A DNA stretch of 64,000 bases from assembly GCA_020024105.1 (NCBI GenBank), contig JAHHUH010000006.1, positions 18,530 through 82,529 on the forward strand. Reading direction: 5' to 3'. Origin of the DNA: Phascolarctobacterium sp. (lineage in GTDB: Bacteria > Bacillota > Negativicutes > Acidaminococcales > Acidaminococcaceae). Position numbers and translations under genes: made by a program. Below the pieces are notes generated by a model. The model saw only the letters and a program-made list of their open reading frames with translations, ran no database searches and was not told the origin of the DNA. Within the stretch, counting starts at the first letter, position 1; each line of letters starts with the position of its first letter. Positions 51,363 through 61,019 of this stretch are shown piece by piece.

Positions 51363-53941
51363 TCTGCACCACTCTCCTTGCGTGCTTCATCCTGTAACTT
51401 ATACAAGGCATTCATCGCCTCAATGGGCGTCATACTCATTACATCCAGCTTCAGTATTTCCTGGGCCAGGCTGCTGGCAAAGAGGGAGCCCATGCCCTCC
51501 TGGGGCTGGGGCGCAGGCTGCTTTGTCACAACGGAAGGCCGCAGGCCGTTTTCACAGCGGTCATATTCATTTAAAATTTCGTTGGCCCTATCCAGCACCT
51601 TCTTGGGCAAACCGGCCAGACGGGCTACATGAACGCCATAGCTGCGGTCCGTACCACCGGGTACAATGCGGCGCAGGAAGACGATATCATTGCCACGCTC
51701 CTTAACAGCCACAGAATAATTCTTAACCCCCGGCAGCTCCTGCTCCAGCACAATCAGCTGATGGTAGTGAGTGGCAAAAAGGGTTTTCGCCTTAATGCGG
51801 TCATGAATATATTCCATAACGGCCTTGGCAATGCTCATTCCATCAAAGGTGGAGGTGCCACGGCCCACCTCATCTAGAATAATAAGGCTGTTCTTCGTCG
51901 CATAGCGCAGGATGTTAGCCACCTCGTTCATTTCCACCATAAATGTAGATTGACCGGTAGCCAGGTCATCACTGGCTCCCACACGGGTAAAGATTTTATC
52001 CACGGGGCAGATGTTGGCCTGACGGGCCGGAATAAAGGCACCAATTTGGGTCATCAGCACCAACAGAGCTACCTGGCGCATATAGGTGGATTTACCTGCC
52101 ATATTGGGGCCGGTAATCACAATCATGCTTTCATCCGTAGTGTTCAGATGCACATTATTAGGCACGAAGATTTCCTTCTCCAGCAGACGCTCCACTACGG
52201 GATGACGACCATCGGTAATTTTGATTTCGCCCTTATTATTCAACTGGGGACGTACATAATTATATTTATAGGCCACAGTGGCCAGGGACAGAAGCACGTC
52301 CAGTACGGCGATGGCACGGGCGGTCTCCTGTATTTCCGTAATCTTACTGCGGATTAATTCCCGCAGCTCATTGAAGAGATAATATTCCAGCTGCTGGATT
52401 TTTTCCTTGGCACTGAGAATTTTATTCTCAAAATCCTTTAATTCGGGAACAATATAGCGCTCCGCATTTACCAGGGTCTGCTTCCGGACGAAATAGTCGG
52501 GCACGTTTTCACTCTGCCCCTTAGAAACCTCGATATAATAGCCGAAGACCTTATTGAAGCCTACCTTCAAGGTTTTGATACCGGTGGTCTCCTTAATCTT
52601 CTGCTCAAAATTCTGCATCCAGGTTTTATTATCCTTGGCAATCAAATGCAGCTCGTCCAGCTCCTCATGGTAGCCGATTTTAATCATGCCCCCCTCACGA
52701 ATGGAAAAGGGCGGCTCGTCCACAATGGCCCTTTGCAGGGTAGCATATAAATCCTCGTGCAGGTGAATTCCCTGGTACAGCCGCTGGAGCTTACGGCTCC
52801 TGCAGCAGCTGAGCAGCTGCTTCAGCTGGGGCAGAGTGGCCAGGGAGGTGCGCAGGGAAACCATATCCCTGGCATTGGCAGAGCCCACCTCCAGACGGGA
52901 AATAATTCTTTCCAAGTCGTAAACGGTTTTCAGGCCCTCGATCAGAGCATCCCGCAGCTCCGTCTGCTGCAGCAGCTCCTCAATACCGTCCTGACGCTCG
53001 TAAATTCGCTGGATATCCAGCAGCGGACATTCAATCCACTTACGCAGCTTGCGGGCACCCATGGAGGTATTGGTAAAATCCAGTACTCCCAGCAGCGTCC
53101 CCCGCTTGGAGCCGTCGTGCATATTCCTTACTAATTCTAGATTGCGGACGGCGGTTACATCCAGGCTCATAAAATTCTGCATCAAAATTTCGTTGAGGCT
53201 GTTGATATGGCTCAAATCGGCCATAATGGTGGCATGAAGATAATCCAGCAGTCCCTCCACGGCCTGCTGAATCAGGGGCAGCACCTCCTCCTGGGGGAAA
53301 TGCTGCTGGAAATACTCCGTGTTACCGGCAGGCTGATGATGGCTTACCGTACATTCCGGCAGTCTTTCCTGAAGCCAGCTGCAAAGCTGTTTTTCCTTGG
53401 TCACCCCGGGGGTAAATACCAGCTCCGCCGGCTGGATACGGAAGAGCTGCTCCGTCAGGGTCAGCATCAGCTCAGCACCCTCGACCACCATCCACTGACA
53501 TTCACCGGTGGAAACATCGGCGGCCACCAGACAGAGCTGCTGGTGCTCTTCATGAAGGAGGACCAGATAACGATTATGCTTTTCCTCCAGCAGCTGCTCA
53601 TTTAAGGCCGTGCCGGGGGTAATAATTTTTGTTACCTTACGCTCTACAATACCCTTGGCCAGCTTAGGGTCCTCTATCTGCTCACAGATGGCAATACGGT
53701 AGCCCTTTTTTATCAGCTTGGCAATATAGCCCTCCACGGCATGATAGGGTACGCCGCACATGGGAATGGGGTCCTTGCCCCCTGCCCTCTTGGTCAGAGT
53801 AATATTCAATTCTCGGGACGCGGTCAGCGCATCCTCAAAAAACATCTCATAAAAGTCACCCAGGCGGAAGAATAACAACTCGTCCTGATGCTGATTCTTA
53901 ACCTCCAGGTACTGCTGTACCATGGGCGTGTAATTATTCAT
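51356..53941 (-). CDS. mutS: DNA mismatch repair protein MutS
   Basis: An 861-residue MutS. The mismatch-binding Phe-x-Glu is FYEMFFEDA at about 31-39 (FFRLGDFYEMF segment); the ATPase has Walker A GPNMAGKSTYM near 615 and DEVGRGTSTFDG as Walker B/signature. It recognises mispairs and small loops. Start and stop overlap with miaB and mutL, so the three are one transcript. Confidence 0.97.
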   Translation of the reverse strand: MNNYTPMVQQYLEVKNQHQDELLFFRLGDFYEMFFEDALTASRELNITLTKRAGGKDPIPMCGVPYHAVEGYIAKLIKKGYRIAICEQIEDPKLAKGIVERKVTKIITPGTALNEQLLEEKHNRYLVLLHEEHQQLCLVAADVSTGECQWMVVEGAELMLTLTEQLFRIQPAELVFTPGVTKEKQLCSWLQERLPECTVSHHQPAGNTEYFQQHFPQEEVLPLIQQAVEGLLDYLHATIMADLSHINSLNEILMQNFMSLDVTAVRNLELVRNMHDGSKRGTLLGVLDFTNTSMGARKLRKWIECPLLDIQRIYERQDGIEELLQQTELRDALIEGLKTVYDLERIISRLEVGSANARDMVSLRTSLATLPQLKQLLSCCRSRKLQRLYQGIHLHEDLYATLQRAIVDEPPFSIREGGMIKIGYHEELDELHLIAKDNKTWMQNFEQKIKETTGIKTLKVGFNKVFGYYIEVSKGQSENVPDYFVRKQTLVNAERYIVPELKDFENKILSAKEKIQQLEYYLFNELRELIRSKITEIQETARAIAVLDVLLSLATVAYKYNYVRPQLNNKGEIKITDGRHPVVERLLEKEIFVPNNVHLNTTDESMIVITGPNMAGKSTYMRQVALLVLMTQIGAFIPARQANICPVDKIFTRVGASDDLATGQSTFMVEMNEVANILRYATKNSLIILDEVGRGTSTFDGMSIAKAVMEYIHDRIKAKTLFATHYHQLIVLEQELPGVKNYSVAVKERGNDIVFLRRIVPGGTDRSYGVHVARLAGLPKKVLDRANEILNEYDRCENGLRPSVVTKQPAPQPQEGMGSLFASSLAQEILKLDVMSMTPIEAMNALYKLQDEARKESGAEC

Positions 53942-55268
53942 GGTCTACCGCCTTACCTTTCACTAACCAGGTTTGTGCTGTATCAACCTTTACATAAACC
54001 TTTTCACCCAGCTGGTAGGTTTTACCCTCCAGGGGCCAAAGAACCAGCTTATTGGTACGGCTACGTCCACTCCAGACCTCAGGATTCTTGCTGGGACCCT
54101 CGGCCAGCACCTCTACGACCTGGCCTACCAATTTTTCATTACATTTCAGGCTGTTAAGGTTCTGGACCTCCATCAGCTCATTCAGACGCTCATGCTTGAC
54201 AGCCAGGGGCACCTGGTTTTCCATCTTCGCCGCAGGCGTACCACTGCGTTTGGAATAAATAAAGGTAAAGGCAGCATCAAATTCTACCTCCTGGACCAGC
54301 TTCAGCGTAGCCTGGAAATCCTCCTCCGTCTCACCGGGGAAGCCGACGATGATATCCGTAGTAATAGCGGCATGGGGCACATACTTACGGATGGTATCAA
54401 TCAGATGGTGATAGCGCTCCAGATTATAGCCACGGTTCATTTGCTTCAAAATAGTGTCACTACCGGATTGGAAGGGCACATGGAAGTTTTCGCAGACATG
54501 CTCACATTCAGCCACCGCCTTAATCAGCTCCTCGCTCATATCCTTGGGATGGCTGGTCATATAACGGACACGCTCCACGCCGGGAATATCGTTAACACGA
54601 CGGATGAGCTTGGCAAAGGCATTTTCGATGCCGAATTCCTTACCGTAGGAATTAACGTTCTGCCCCAGCAGGGTAAATTCCTTATAGCCCTCCTGAACTG
54701 CCTGCTCAATTTCTGCCACGATATTTTCCACACTACGGCTGCGTTCACGGCCACGCACATAAGGCACGATGCAATAGGTGCAGTAATTATTGCAGCCGTA
54801 CATAATGGGAATCCAGGCCTCAAAATTACTTTGACGTACCATCTTGCCTTCAAATTCACTTTGATGGATGGTCAGATCATCGTAGACACGTCCCTTCCGG
54901 CGGCGCTGCACTAAAAAGTCCAGCAGGATATCCTTAAAATCATTAACATAGGCCGTGCCTAAGACAATATCCACCTGGGGATGCTTCTTGATCAGCTTGG
55001 CACCATCCTTTTGGGCCATGCAGCCGGCCACGCAGATAATCAGCTCCGGATTTTTAGTTTTCAGAGCCTTCAGCTCGCCAATCTTACCGGCAATCTTCTT
55101 TTCCGCACTTTCACGGACACAACAGGTATTGACGATTATCAGATCTGCGTCATGGAAATCACCTGCAGGACGATAGCCCAGCTCCTCCAGCTGGCCTGCA
55201 TAATGCTCCGTGTCGCTTTCATTCATCTGACAACCATAATTAATAACAAAATATGTTTTTGCTCCCAT
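53934..55268 (-). CDS. miaB: tRNA-2-methylthio-N6-dimethylallyladenosine synthase MiaB
   Basis: A 444-residue radical SAM methylthiotransferase. N-terminal UPF0004 domain with three cysteines (NYGCQMNESD, NTCCVRESA, CVAGCMAQ), radical SAM GCNNYCTYC at about 160, and a C-terminal TRAM domain. It converts i6A37 to ms2i6A37, after MiaA. The ATG at 55268 has GGAGGT 10 bases upstream and the family-standard MGAKTYF start; a longer frame upstream adds 50 residues of non-family sequence. Confidence 0.95.
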   Translation of the reverse strand: MGAKTYFVINYGCQMNESDTEHYAGQLEELGYRPAGDFHDADLIIVNTCCVRESAEKKIAGKIGELKALKTKNPELIICVAGCMAQKDGAKLIKKHPQVDIVLGTAYVNDFKDILLDFLVQRRRKGRVYDDLTIHQSEFEGKMVRQSNFEAWIPIMYGCNNYCTYCIVPYVRGRERSRSVENIVAEIEQAVQEGYKEFTLLGQNVNSYGKEFGIENAFAKLIRRVNDIPGVERVRYMTSHPKDMSEELIKAVAECEHVCENFHVPFQSGSDTILKQMNRGYNLERYHHLIDTIRKYVPHAAITTDIIVGFPGETEEDFQATLKLVQEVEFDAAFTFIYSKRSGTPAAKMENQVPLAVKHERLNELMEVQNLNSLKCNEKLVGQVVEVLAEGPSKNPEVWSGRSRTNKLVLWPLEGKTYQLGEKVYVKVDTAQTWLVKGKAVDHE

Positions 55269-55411
55269 AAATTTTTTTACCTCCAACAAGCTATCGAACT
55301 TTAAGAAAATACTATTTATTATTATATTATACAAAATAAATAGGGTATCTCGCAAGCTATAGTCTGTCTCGTACTCCTTAAGGTGAAAATTTTTCTCTTT
55401 CCAGGGATGGC

Positions 55412-55440
55412 TTGACAAAAAATTCTAAGCATGCTATGTT
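55412..55440 (+). promoter_or_regulatory. Promoter of the cysS T-box leader
   Basis: TTGACA (55412-55417), 17 bases, TATGTT (55435-55440). Confidence 0.75.
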
Positions 55441-55446
55441 TAAAAG

Positions 55447-55676
55447 AGTTATTAGCGCGAGGAATGGGAAAAGTAACATCCCAGCTGATATGCAGAGAAT
55501 CCTCTCCACCGGGTGTAAGGGAGGATATGTCGGCCGATGTGAAGTGCGTCCAGGAGCGTGGCAGGTAATGCTGTCCGGTTAGACCCCGTTAGCAGGTCTT
55601 CGAGTTAGAAATGAGAGTGGAACCGCGATTTTGTCGCCTCTTATACCCCGTGGGTATGAGGGGCGTTTTGTTTTTC
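55447..55676 (+). promoter_or_regulatory. T-box riboswitch, cysteine specifier (TGC)
   Basis: Stem I carries AAAAGTAAC near its 5' side and GTGAAG-TGC-GTCCAGGAGCG on its 3' side; the specifier TGC (55545-55547) matches cysteine. The T-box AGAGTGGAACCGCGA is at 55614-55628, followed by the terminator stem CGCCTCTTATACC with GGTATGAGGGGCG and a T-rich tail (55634-55676). Uncharged tRNA-Cys should antiterminate transcription into cysS. Confidence 0.93.
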
Positions 55677-55708
55677 CATACCCAATAAAATAGTGAAGGA
55701 GCTTAATT

Positions 55709-57160
55709 ATGTATCTGTATAATTCTGCCAGCAGAAAAAAAGAAGAATTTGTTACCCATACACCCAACCATGTGGAGATGTACACCTGTGGCCCCACAGT
55801 TTACCATTTTGCCCATATCGGCAATCTGCGCTCCTATATTATGGAAGATATCCTGGAAAAATTCTTCCTGTTCAGTGGCTATAGCGTTAACCGCGTTATG
55901 AACATTACCGACGTAGGCCATTTGTCCTCCGATGCGGATACCGGTGAAGATAAAATGCTGAAGGGTGCTAAGCGTGAGCATAAGAGCGTTATGGATATTG
56001 CCAAATATTATACCGACGCCTTCTTTGCCGACTGCAAAAAGCTGCAGATTAAAATTCCTAAAACCGTCAAACCGGCTACCGGTCTGATTGACGACTATAT
56101 TAAAATTATCAGCAACTTATTAGAAAAGGGCTTTGCCTACAGAGCTGGTGGCAATGTTTATTTTGACACATCCAAATTAAACGAATACTATATCTTCAAC
56201 AACCATGACGAAGAGGACTTGGCCGTAGGCGTCCGTGAAGGTGTCGAAGAAGATATCAATAAGAAGAATAAAAATGACTTCGTGCTCTGGTTCACCAAAT
56301 CTAAATTTGAGGACCAGGCACTGAAATGGGATTCTCCCTGGGGCGTGGGCTACCCTGGCTGGCATATTGAATGCTCCGGTATTTCCATGAAATATAATGG
56401 CGAATACCTGGATATCCACTGCGGTGGTATTGATAATGCCTTCCCCCACCATACCAATGAAATTGCCCAATCCGAAGCCTTCTTAGGCCATCCCTGGTGC
56501 ACTCACTGGTTCCATGTTCACCATCTGAACACCAGCACCGGTAAGATGTCCAAATCCAAGGGTGAATTCTTAACCGTTTCCCTGTTGGAGGAAAAGGGCT
56601 ATGATCCCCTGGTTTACCGTTTCTTCTGCCTCCAATCCCACTACCGCAAGGGCTTAGTTTTCTCCTGGGAAAATCTGGACAATGCTACCACCGCCTTCAA
56701 CAAGCTCATTAACCGCATTGCTAAGCTGAAGGTAACTGAGGAAGCAGTGGACGAGGCTGTTTTAGCAGAATACAAGGTCAAATTCATCGAGGTTGTCGGC
56801 AACGACCTGAATACCTCCATGGGTATTACCCTGCTCTACGATGCTTTAAAGGCTAAAACCAATGATGCTACCAAATTGGCTATTTTAGGCGCCTATGATT
56901 CCGTGCTTTCTCTGGATCTGCTGAAGAAGGCCGAGGCTAAGCGTGCTGAGAATGCCAAGCTGGCGGCTAAACCGGCAGCAGCTGGCGGCTACACCATCCA
57001 TGGCGAGGGCGACCCTGCTATTGATGCCTTAGTTATGGCCCGCTACGAAGCGAAAAAGGCGAAAAACTTTGCCGAAGCTGACCGCATCCGTGACGAGCTG
57101 AAGGCACAGGGCATTGAAATTACCGACGTGGTCGGCGGCGCTAACTGGAAGCGCAGCTAA
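55709..57160 (+). CDS. cysS: Cysteine--tRNA ligase
   Basis: A 483-residue class I synthetase. Zinc ligand Cys27 in MYTCGPTVY, HIGN at 36-39 (HIGH motif), ECSGI and HTNEIAQSEA for the zinc site, and KMSKSKG near 270. The C-terminal domain has an alanine-rich linker (about 415-425) followed by a DALVMARYEAKKAKNF segment. It charges tRNA-Cys. GAAGGAG precedes the ATG. A terminator follows at 57211. Confidence 0.96.
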   Translation: MYLYNSASRKKEEFVTHTPNHVEMYTCGPTVYHFAHIGNLRSYIMEDILEKFFLFSGYSVNRVMNITDVGHLSSDADTGEDKMLKGAKREHKSVMDIAKYYTDAFFADCKKLQIKIPKTVKPATGLIDDYIKIISNLLEKGFAYRAGGNVYFDTSKLNEYYIFNNHDEEDLAVGVREGVEEDINKKNKNDFVLWFTKSKFEDQALKWDSPWGVGYPGWHIECSGISMKYNGEYLDIHCGGIDNAFPHHTNEIAQSEAFLGHPWCTHWFHVHHLNTSTGKMSKSKGEFLTVSLLEEKGYDPLVYRFFCLQSHYRKGLVFSWENLDNATTAFNKLINRIAKLKVTEEAVDEAVLAEYKVKFIEVVGNDLNTSMGITLLYDALKAKTNDATKLAILGAYDSVLSLDLLKKAEAKRAENAKLAAKPAAAGGYTIHGEGDPAIDALVMARYEAKKAKNFAEADRIRDELKAQGIEITDVVGGANWKRS

Positions 57161-57210
57161 GAGCATTAGCCCTAAGCGCTTCGCCACTTTTATCTCATAA
57201 GCTAAAAAAC

Positions 57211-57245
57211 AAAGGACTACAGCCCGATGGGCCGTAGTCCTTTTT
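57211..57245 (+). terminator. Terminator of cysS
   Basis: AAAGGACTAC pairs with GTAGTCCTTT, with GGCCC-type pairing nested inside, followed by a T run. Confidence 0.85.
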
Positions 57246-57689
57246 GTATTTTTCAACCCTCCTGCTGCCCCAACTGCTTCTAAAGCCAGGAGCCGTAGCG
57301 CGTAACTAGACTCGCCAGCTCCACCAGAAATATATGGATACCCTCCTTATCAGATTATATTATACTAGCATAATATAATCCAAATTAAATCTTAGTAAAA
57401 TCTTTATAAGTAAAAGACCCACCTATGCTTAAGGTAGTCCTTCCTACACCTTGAAGCTGTTAATACTTTTCTGCCTCCTACTTTTGGTAACAGTAATAAT
57501 GAAATTTGCAGTTACTAGATTCTTGGTCCTATCTGTAAATTGCTTTTTCATAATGGTGTGCGGTGCCTTCATCCTACCAGAAATCTGCAAACCATTTCTA
57601 TTTTTCTTTGTGCAACTTTGCAACTTATTGTACCTTATCCTAATAAGCCGAATACTGTATTGCCTAAATATCAACAATACATACTATTT
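57246..57689. other. AT-rich intergenic region, no supported gene
   Basis: Overlapping frames on both strands (57451-57693 plus, 57444-57677 minus) start with TTG, lack Shine-Dalgarno sequences and resemble nothing known. Nothing else is recognised. Confidence 0.4.
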
Positions 57690-57735
57690 ATAAAAATATG
57701 GCAGAACTAGAATAATAATACATTCTAGCTCTGCC
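57690..57735 (-). terminator. Terminator downstream of the TonB-dependent receptor gene
   Basis: On the reverse strand GGCAGAGCTAGAAT pairs with ATTCTAGTTCTGCC (one G-U) and ATATTTTTAT follows. Confidence 0.7.
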
Positions 57736-57812
57736 CTTACCACATTTCTTGAACAACTCAACTACAAAATTTAAACCGAACCATTTAAGAAATTATTTTC
57801 AATTTTTACCAA

Positions 57813-59987
57813 TCAAATTTCAAAATGTGCACTAAGCATAAATGTTCTAGGGTCGGAAGCCTTTAAATGATTACCTTGATTAGCAGTAAGCCAATAGTTA
57901 TTATCGAAGATATTATAGCACATTGCAGTCAATGTGACAGGAGTATCTTTCCAATTAGTCTTATAATTAAGACCGAGGTCTACTCTAGTGCTAGAGGGAA
58001 CTGTTAATTTACCATAGTAGATATCTGCTTTGCCAATGTAGGTTAACCGGCCAAGTATGTCTAGATTATCGCCCGCGTGATAAATCGCACCTAAGGAACC
58101 ATTCCATTTAGGAATGCCATCAGTATCACGACCTTGTTTTATAGGATCAGTATTTTTATCCCAAATTCTCCTTGCATAGCCTATACCACCAAAGATATCC
58201 CAGTTATCATCTATGCTACCAGCGACAGAATAAACGCCACCTTTATAAATATCATTACCTTCTTTACCATAATATTTAGTAGCTTCATTTTCTGCATAAG
58301 ATGGATCATCCATATAGAAGAAAGACAGAGTATGTAAAAATTTTTTATCCATATATTTGAAGCCAATTTCGTTAGATTTAGTAATGTCCGGATCCAATAA
58401 TTCCCCTTCATTAATATAATCTTTACCAGAAGGAACTACTTTACCAGTTTGGAAATCCTCTGCATGATTAGCATAAACCATAAAATTAGGATTAATTTTA
58501 TAGGATACACCAAAAGCAGGACAGATTTGAGAGAAAGAGTCAGTTTTTTTAGCGTTACCATTAGATACGCCATAGGGCTGGTATTCGTGGTAGTGTACAC
58601 CTGCCATAATTATTAATTTATCATCCAACAAACGCATTGTGTCTACAGCAGAAATGCTGTTAACGTAACGTTTGTTTTTCAAAACCATGTTCCTATCAAC
58701 TGTATAGCTAGGAACATCCCAGTAATTATTTTGATAGATATTACCTATTAATTCATTTATAAGCTTAGTCTCTTTACCAGACCAATCCTTATGATGCGAT
58801 CTGTCAACACCTACTACAAGTTCATTTTTTATATTCTTGAACTCATTATTTAACCTTACACCTGCACCAACATAATACTTTTCAGTTTTTGTAGCTTTAG
58901 TCCTTATATTAGTATATTTAAAATCACCACTAAAGCTGCCATTTTGATTGAATATCAACGGGTTGTTAGTGCTACCACCCAATTCTAAAGGAACCTCAGT
59001 TTTACGATAACCTGCATTAAAGAAAGCACTAAAATTATCGTTTAATTTTTGATTATGATTAACAACCACTATAGTATTCTTTGTATGTTTCTGCGCCCAG
59101 TGAGGCAGTTGATTATATGAGCCATCAGGAGCTTTTGGTACAAAAGCAGTGCTAGAATTACTTCCTTGAGGCCTCCAATAAGAAGAGCCACCAAATTTAT
59201 GACGGTCTTCGTAACCTAGTAAAAGATTTGTATTAGTCTTAGAAGCAACATAGTCTAGATTTATATAAACATTCTTTACATTATTTTCTGCATCATTAAT
59301 GGCACCCTCGCCATCGCGATGCATAGCATTAATCCTAATACCCCATTCGTTATTATCACCAAAGCGTCTACCTACGTCAATAGCTTCGGTAAAACGGCCC
59401 TTAGACGTATATTTTATATCCAAATCATTTTGAGGTGTCAGCTTTGCTTTTTTACTTTGCAAAATAATGGAACCACCAGATTTAGTTCCTGTATTACTAG
59501 TAGAACCAGAAAAAACCATATTCGGACCAGAAAGAATATCCACTCTTTCCAAGAAATTTGTGGCCATATCAGTATCGCCAACCATACCACTAACACCATT
59601 AATAGACATAGAATCTGCGGTAGTATAAGTACCACGCAAACCTACTGAGCTTGTACTTTGTCTAATCGCAGGACTAATCGTCAATGCATCATAAAGCTCG
59701 TTACCAGGCATAGCAAAGGTTTTAATGCCTTCCTGACCAATAGAAGTCGTTTCCATAGGAATATCCATTATATTCTTATTATTCAACATGTTTCCCATGT
59801 AGCCAGTATTACCCATCATGCCACCGTAATAAGCTGTACCTTCGATAATAAAACCTTCAAAATCATAAGCATCAAGCTTGTCACTTGCTTCTACAGAATT
59901 AGCTAAAACGTTTGACGTGGTAAATGCACCTGCTAGTATTGTTCCTAATACTGCTTTTAAGAGAAATCTTTTCTTGAATAGCATCAC
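57813..59987 (-). CDS. TonB-dependent outer-membrane receptor
   Basis: A 724-residue receptor. A signal peptide occupies about residues 1-30 (FLLKAVLGTILAGAFTTSNVLA). A plug domain follows, with a TonB-box-like segment near 45-50 and the typical GLRGTYTTADSMSINGVSG, LERVDILSGPNMVFSGS and GGSIILQSK segments; a 22-strand barrel spans from about 190 to the end, SAHFEI. The barrel sequence resembles ferrichrome-type receptors, but the locus begins with a cobalamin riboswitch, so a corrinoid or a metal chelate are both possible cargo. It starts 17 bases after the binding-protein gene. Its presence indicates an outer membrane. Confidence 0.92.
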   Translation of the reverse strand: MMLFKKRFLLKAVLGTILAGAFTTSNVLANSVEASDKLDAYDFEGFIIEGTAYYGGMMGNTGYMGNMLNNKNIMDIPMETTSIGQEGIKTFAMPGNELYDALTISPAIRQSTSSVGLRGTYTTADSMSINGVSGMVGDTDMATNFLERVDILSGPNMVFSGSTSNTGTKSGGSIILQSKKAKLTPQNDLDIKYTSKGRFTEAIDVGRRFGDNNEWGIRINAMHRDGEGAINDAENNVKNVYINLDYVASKTNTNLLLGYEDRHKFGGSSYWRPQGSNSSTAFVPKAPDGSYNQLPHWAQKHTKNTIVVVNHNQKLNDNFSAFFNAGYRKTEVPLELGGSTNNPLIFNQNGSFSGDFKYTNIRTKATKTEKYYVGAGVRLNNEFKNIKNELVVGVDRSHHKDWSGKETKLINELIGNIYQNNYWDVPSYTVDRNMVLKNKRYVNSISAVDTMRLLDDKLIIMAGVHYHEYQPYGVSNGNAKKTDSFSQICPAFGVSYKINPNFMVYANHAEDFQTGKVVPSGKDYINEGELLDPDITKSNEIGFKYMDKKFLHTLSFFYMDDPSYAENEATKYYGKEGNDIYKGGVYSVAGSIDDNWDIFGGIGYARRIWDKNTDPIKQGRDTDGIPKWNGSLGAIYHAGDNLDILGRLTYIGKADIYYGKLTVPSSTRVDLGLNYKTNWKDTPVTLTAMCYNIFDNNYWLTANQGNHLKASDPRTFMLSAHFEI

Positions 59988-60004
59988 TCAGCACCTCTTT
60001 TTTT

Positions 60005-60991
60005 CTATTCATAAAGACCGTGATAAACTGTCTTTATAGTAACAGGAGTCCGCACATTAGCAGCACAAATATATTTATAATTAATCAAATGGATTTTATT
60101 ATTCTTAACCGCACGCATTTTGGCATATGGTTCCTTTAATAGGCGTTTCATTGCCATTTCCGCCTCTCTTGTTCCACCAGTATATATTACAAAAATAACA
60201 TCGGGGTCAGTTTTTAAGAACTGTTCTCCATTTATAAAAGGATATGGATAATTAATATTTTTACTTCCTAAGATATTGATAATATTGCCCAAAAGCAGCT
60301 TATCTCCAAAAACCTCTATATAATCCTTCATAAAAGCAATGCTTAATACCCTTTTAGGTTCTTTGTAACTAGCCATTTCCTTAGCCTGATACAGAGCATT
60401 CTTTATTTTTTCTATTTCTACAGCAGCCTCTTTTTCTTTTCCAAATATTTTACCCATATTATAAATAAAATCTATTTCACTTTTGACTGTTCCAGGAGGA
60501 AACGGATCCATGGCTGGTATGGGACCAGAATTTTCTTCAATATAAACGGGAACTCCTTTATCTCTCCAATATTCTGTACTACCTAGACCACCTTTTCTGA
60601 ACGACCTGCGCCAGCCAATAATAAAATCTGGTCGTTGCATAACTGCAGTTTCTTTATCCAAATCATTAATTGTTAACTCCGTTTTAGGAAAGAGCTTTTT
60701 ATAATCTGGCATTTGCCCAACCATATTTCTTGGAAAGCTAGCCATAACAACTCTATCACCAACATCTAAAGCGGCTAGAACATCTAATATTTCCGGCCTA
60801 GTTACTAAAACTCTCTTAGGAATATCTGTAAAACGCAATACTGCTTCTTCTCCCATAAAATTATAGTTACTAACCTCAGTGTATATTTTTTTTGTATCAA
60901 TACTAGAAATTACTCTTTCCTCAGGAAAGCAGCCACTCAACACTAGTATCAAGCTACATAATGCAAGCAGCTTAAATTTTATTTTCAGCAA
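60005..60991 (-). CDS. Lipoprotein substrate-binding protein of a BtuF/FepB-type ABC importer
   Basis: A 328-residue lipoprotein from a TTG start at 60991. The signal peptide is MLKIKFKLLALCSLILVLSGC with the lipobox LSGC (Cys21). The body has the class III binding-protein pattern: PKRVLVTRPEILDVLAALDVGDRVV, RPDFIIG, a long linking helix (EKEAAVEIEKIKNALYQAKEM) and DPDVIFVIYTGG. It hands a corrinoid or siderophore to the permease. I prefer TTG because GAGG lies 8 bases upstream and the resulting signal peptide has normal length; an ATG 17 codons earlier overlaps the permease gene. Confidence 0.88.
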   Translation of the reverse strand: MLKIKFKLLALCSLILVLSGCFPEERVISSIDTKKIYTEVSNYNFMGEEAVLRFTDIPKRVLVTRPEILDVLAALDVGDRVVMASFPRNMVGQMPDYKKLFPKTELTINDLDKETAVMQRPDFIIGWRRSFRKGGLGSTEYWRDKGVPVYIEENSGPIPAMDPFPPGTVKSEIDFIYNMGKIFGKEKEAAVEIEKIKNALYQAKEMASYKEPKRVLSIAFMKDYIEVFGDKLLLGNIINILGSKNINYPYPFINGEQFLKTDPDVIFVIYTGGTREAEMAMKRLLKEPYAKMRAVKNNKIHLINYKYICAANVRTPVTIKTVYHGLYE

Positions 60992-61019
60992 ATTTACAAC
61001 CTCTAACACTATATTTTCT

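Noticed and set aside
57444..57693. Overlapping hydrophobic (plus) and basic (minus) small frames
   Set aside because: TTG starts, no Shine-Dalgarno, AT-driven composition and no recognisable motif on either strand.
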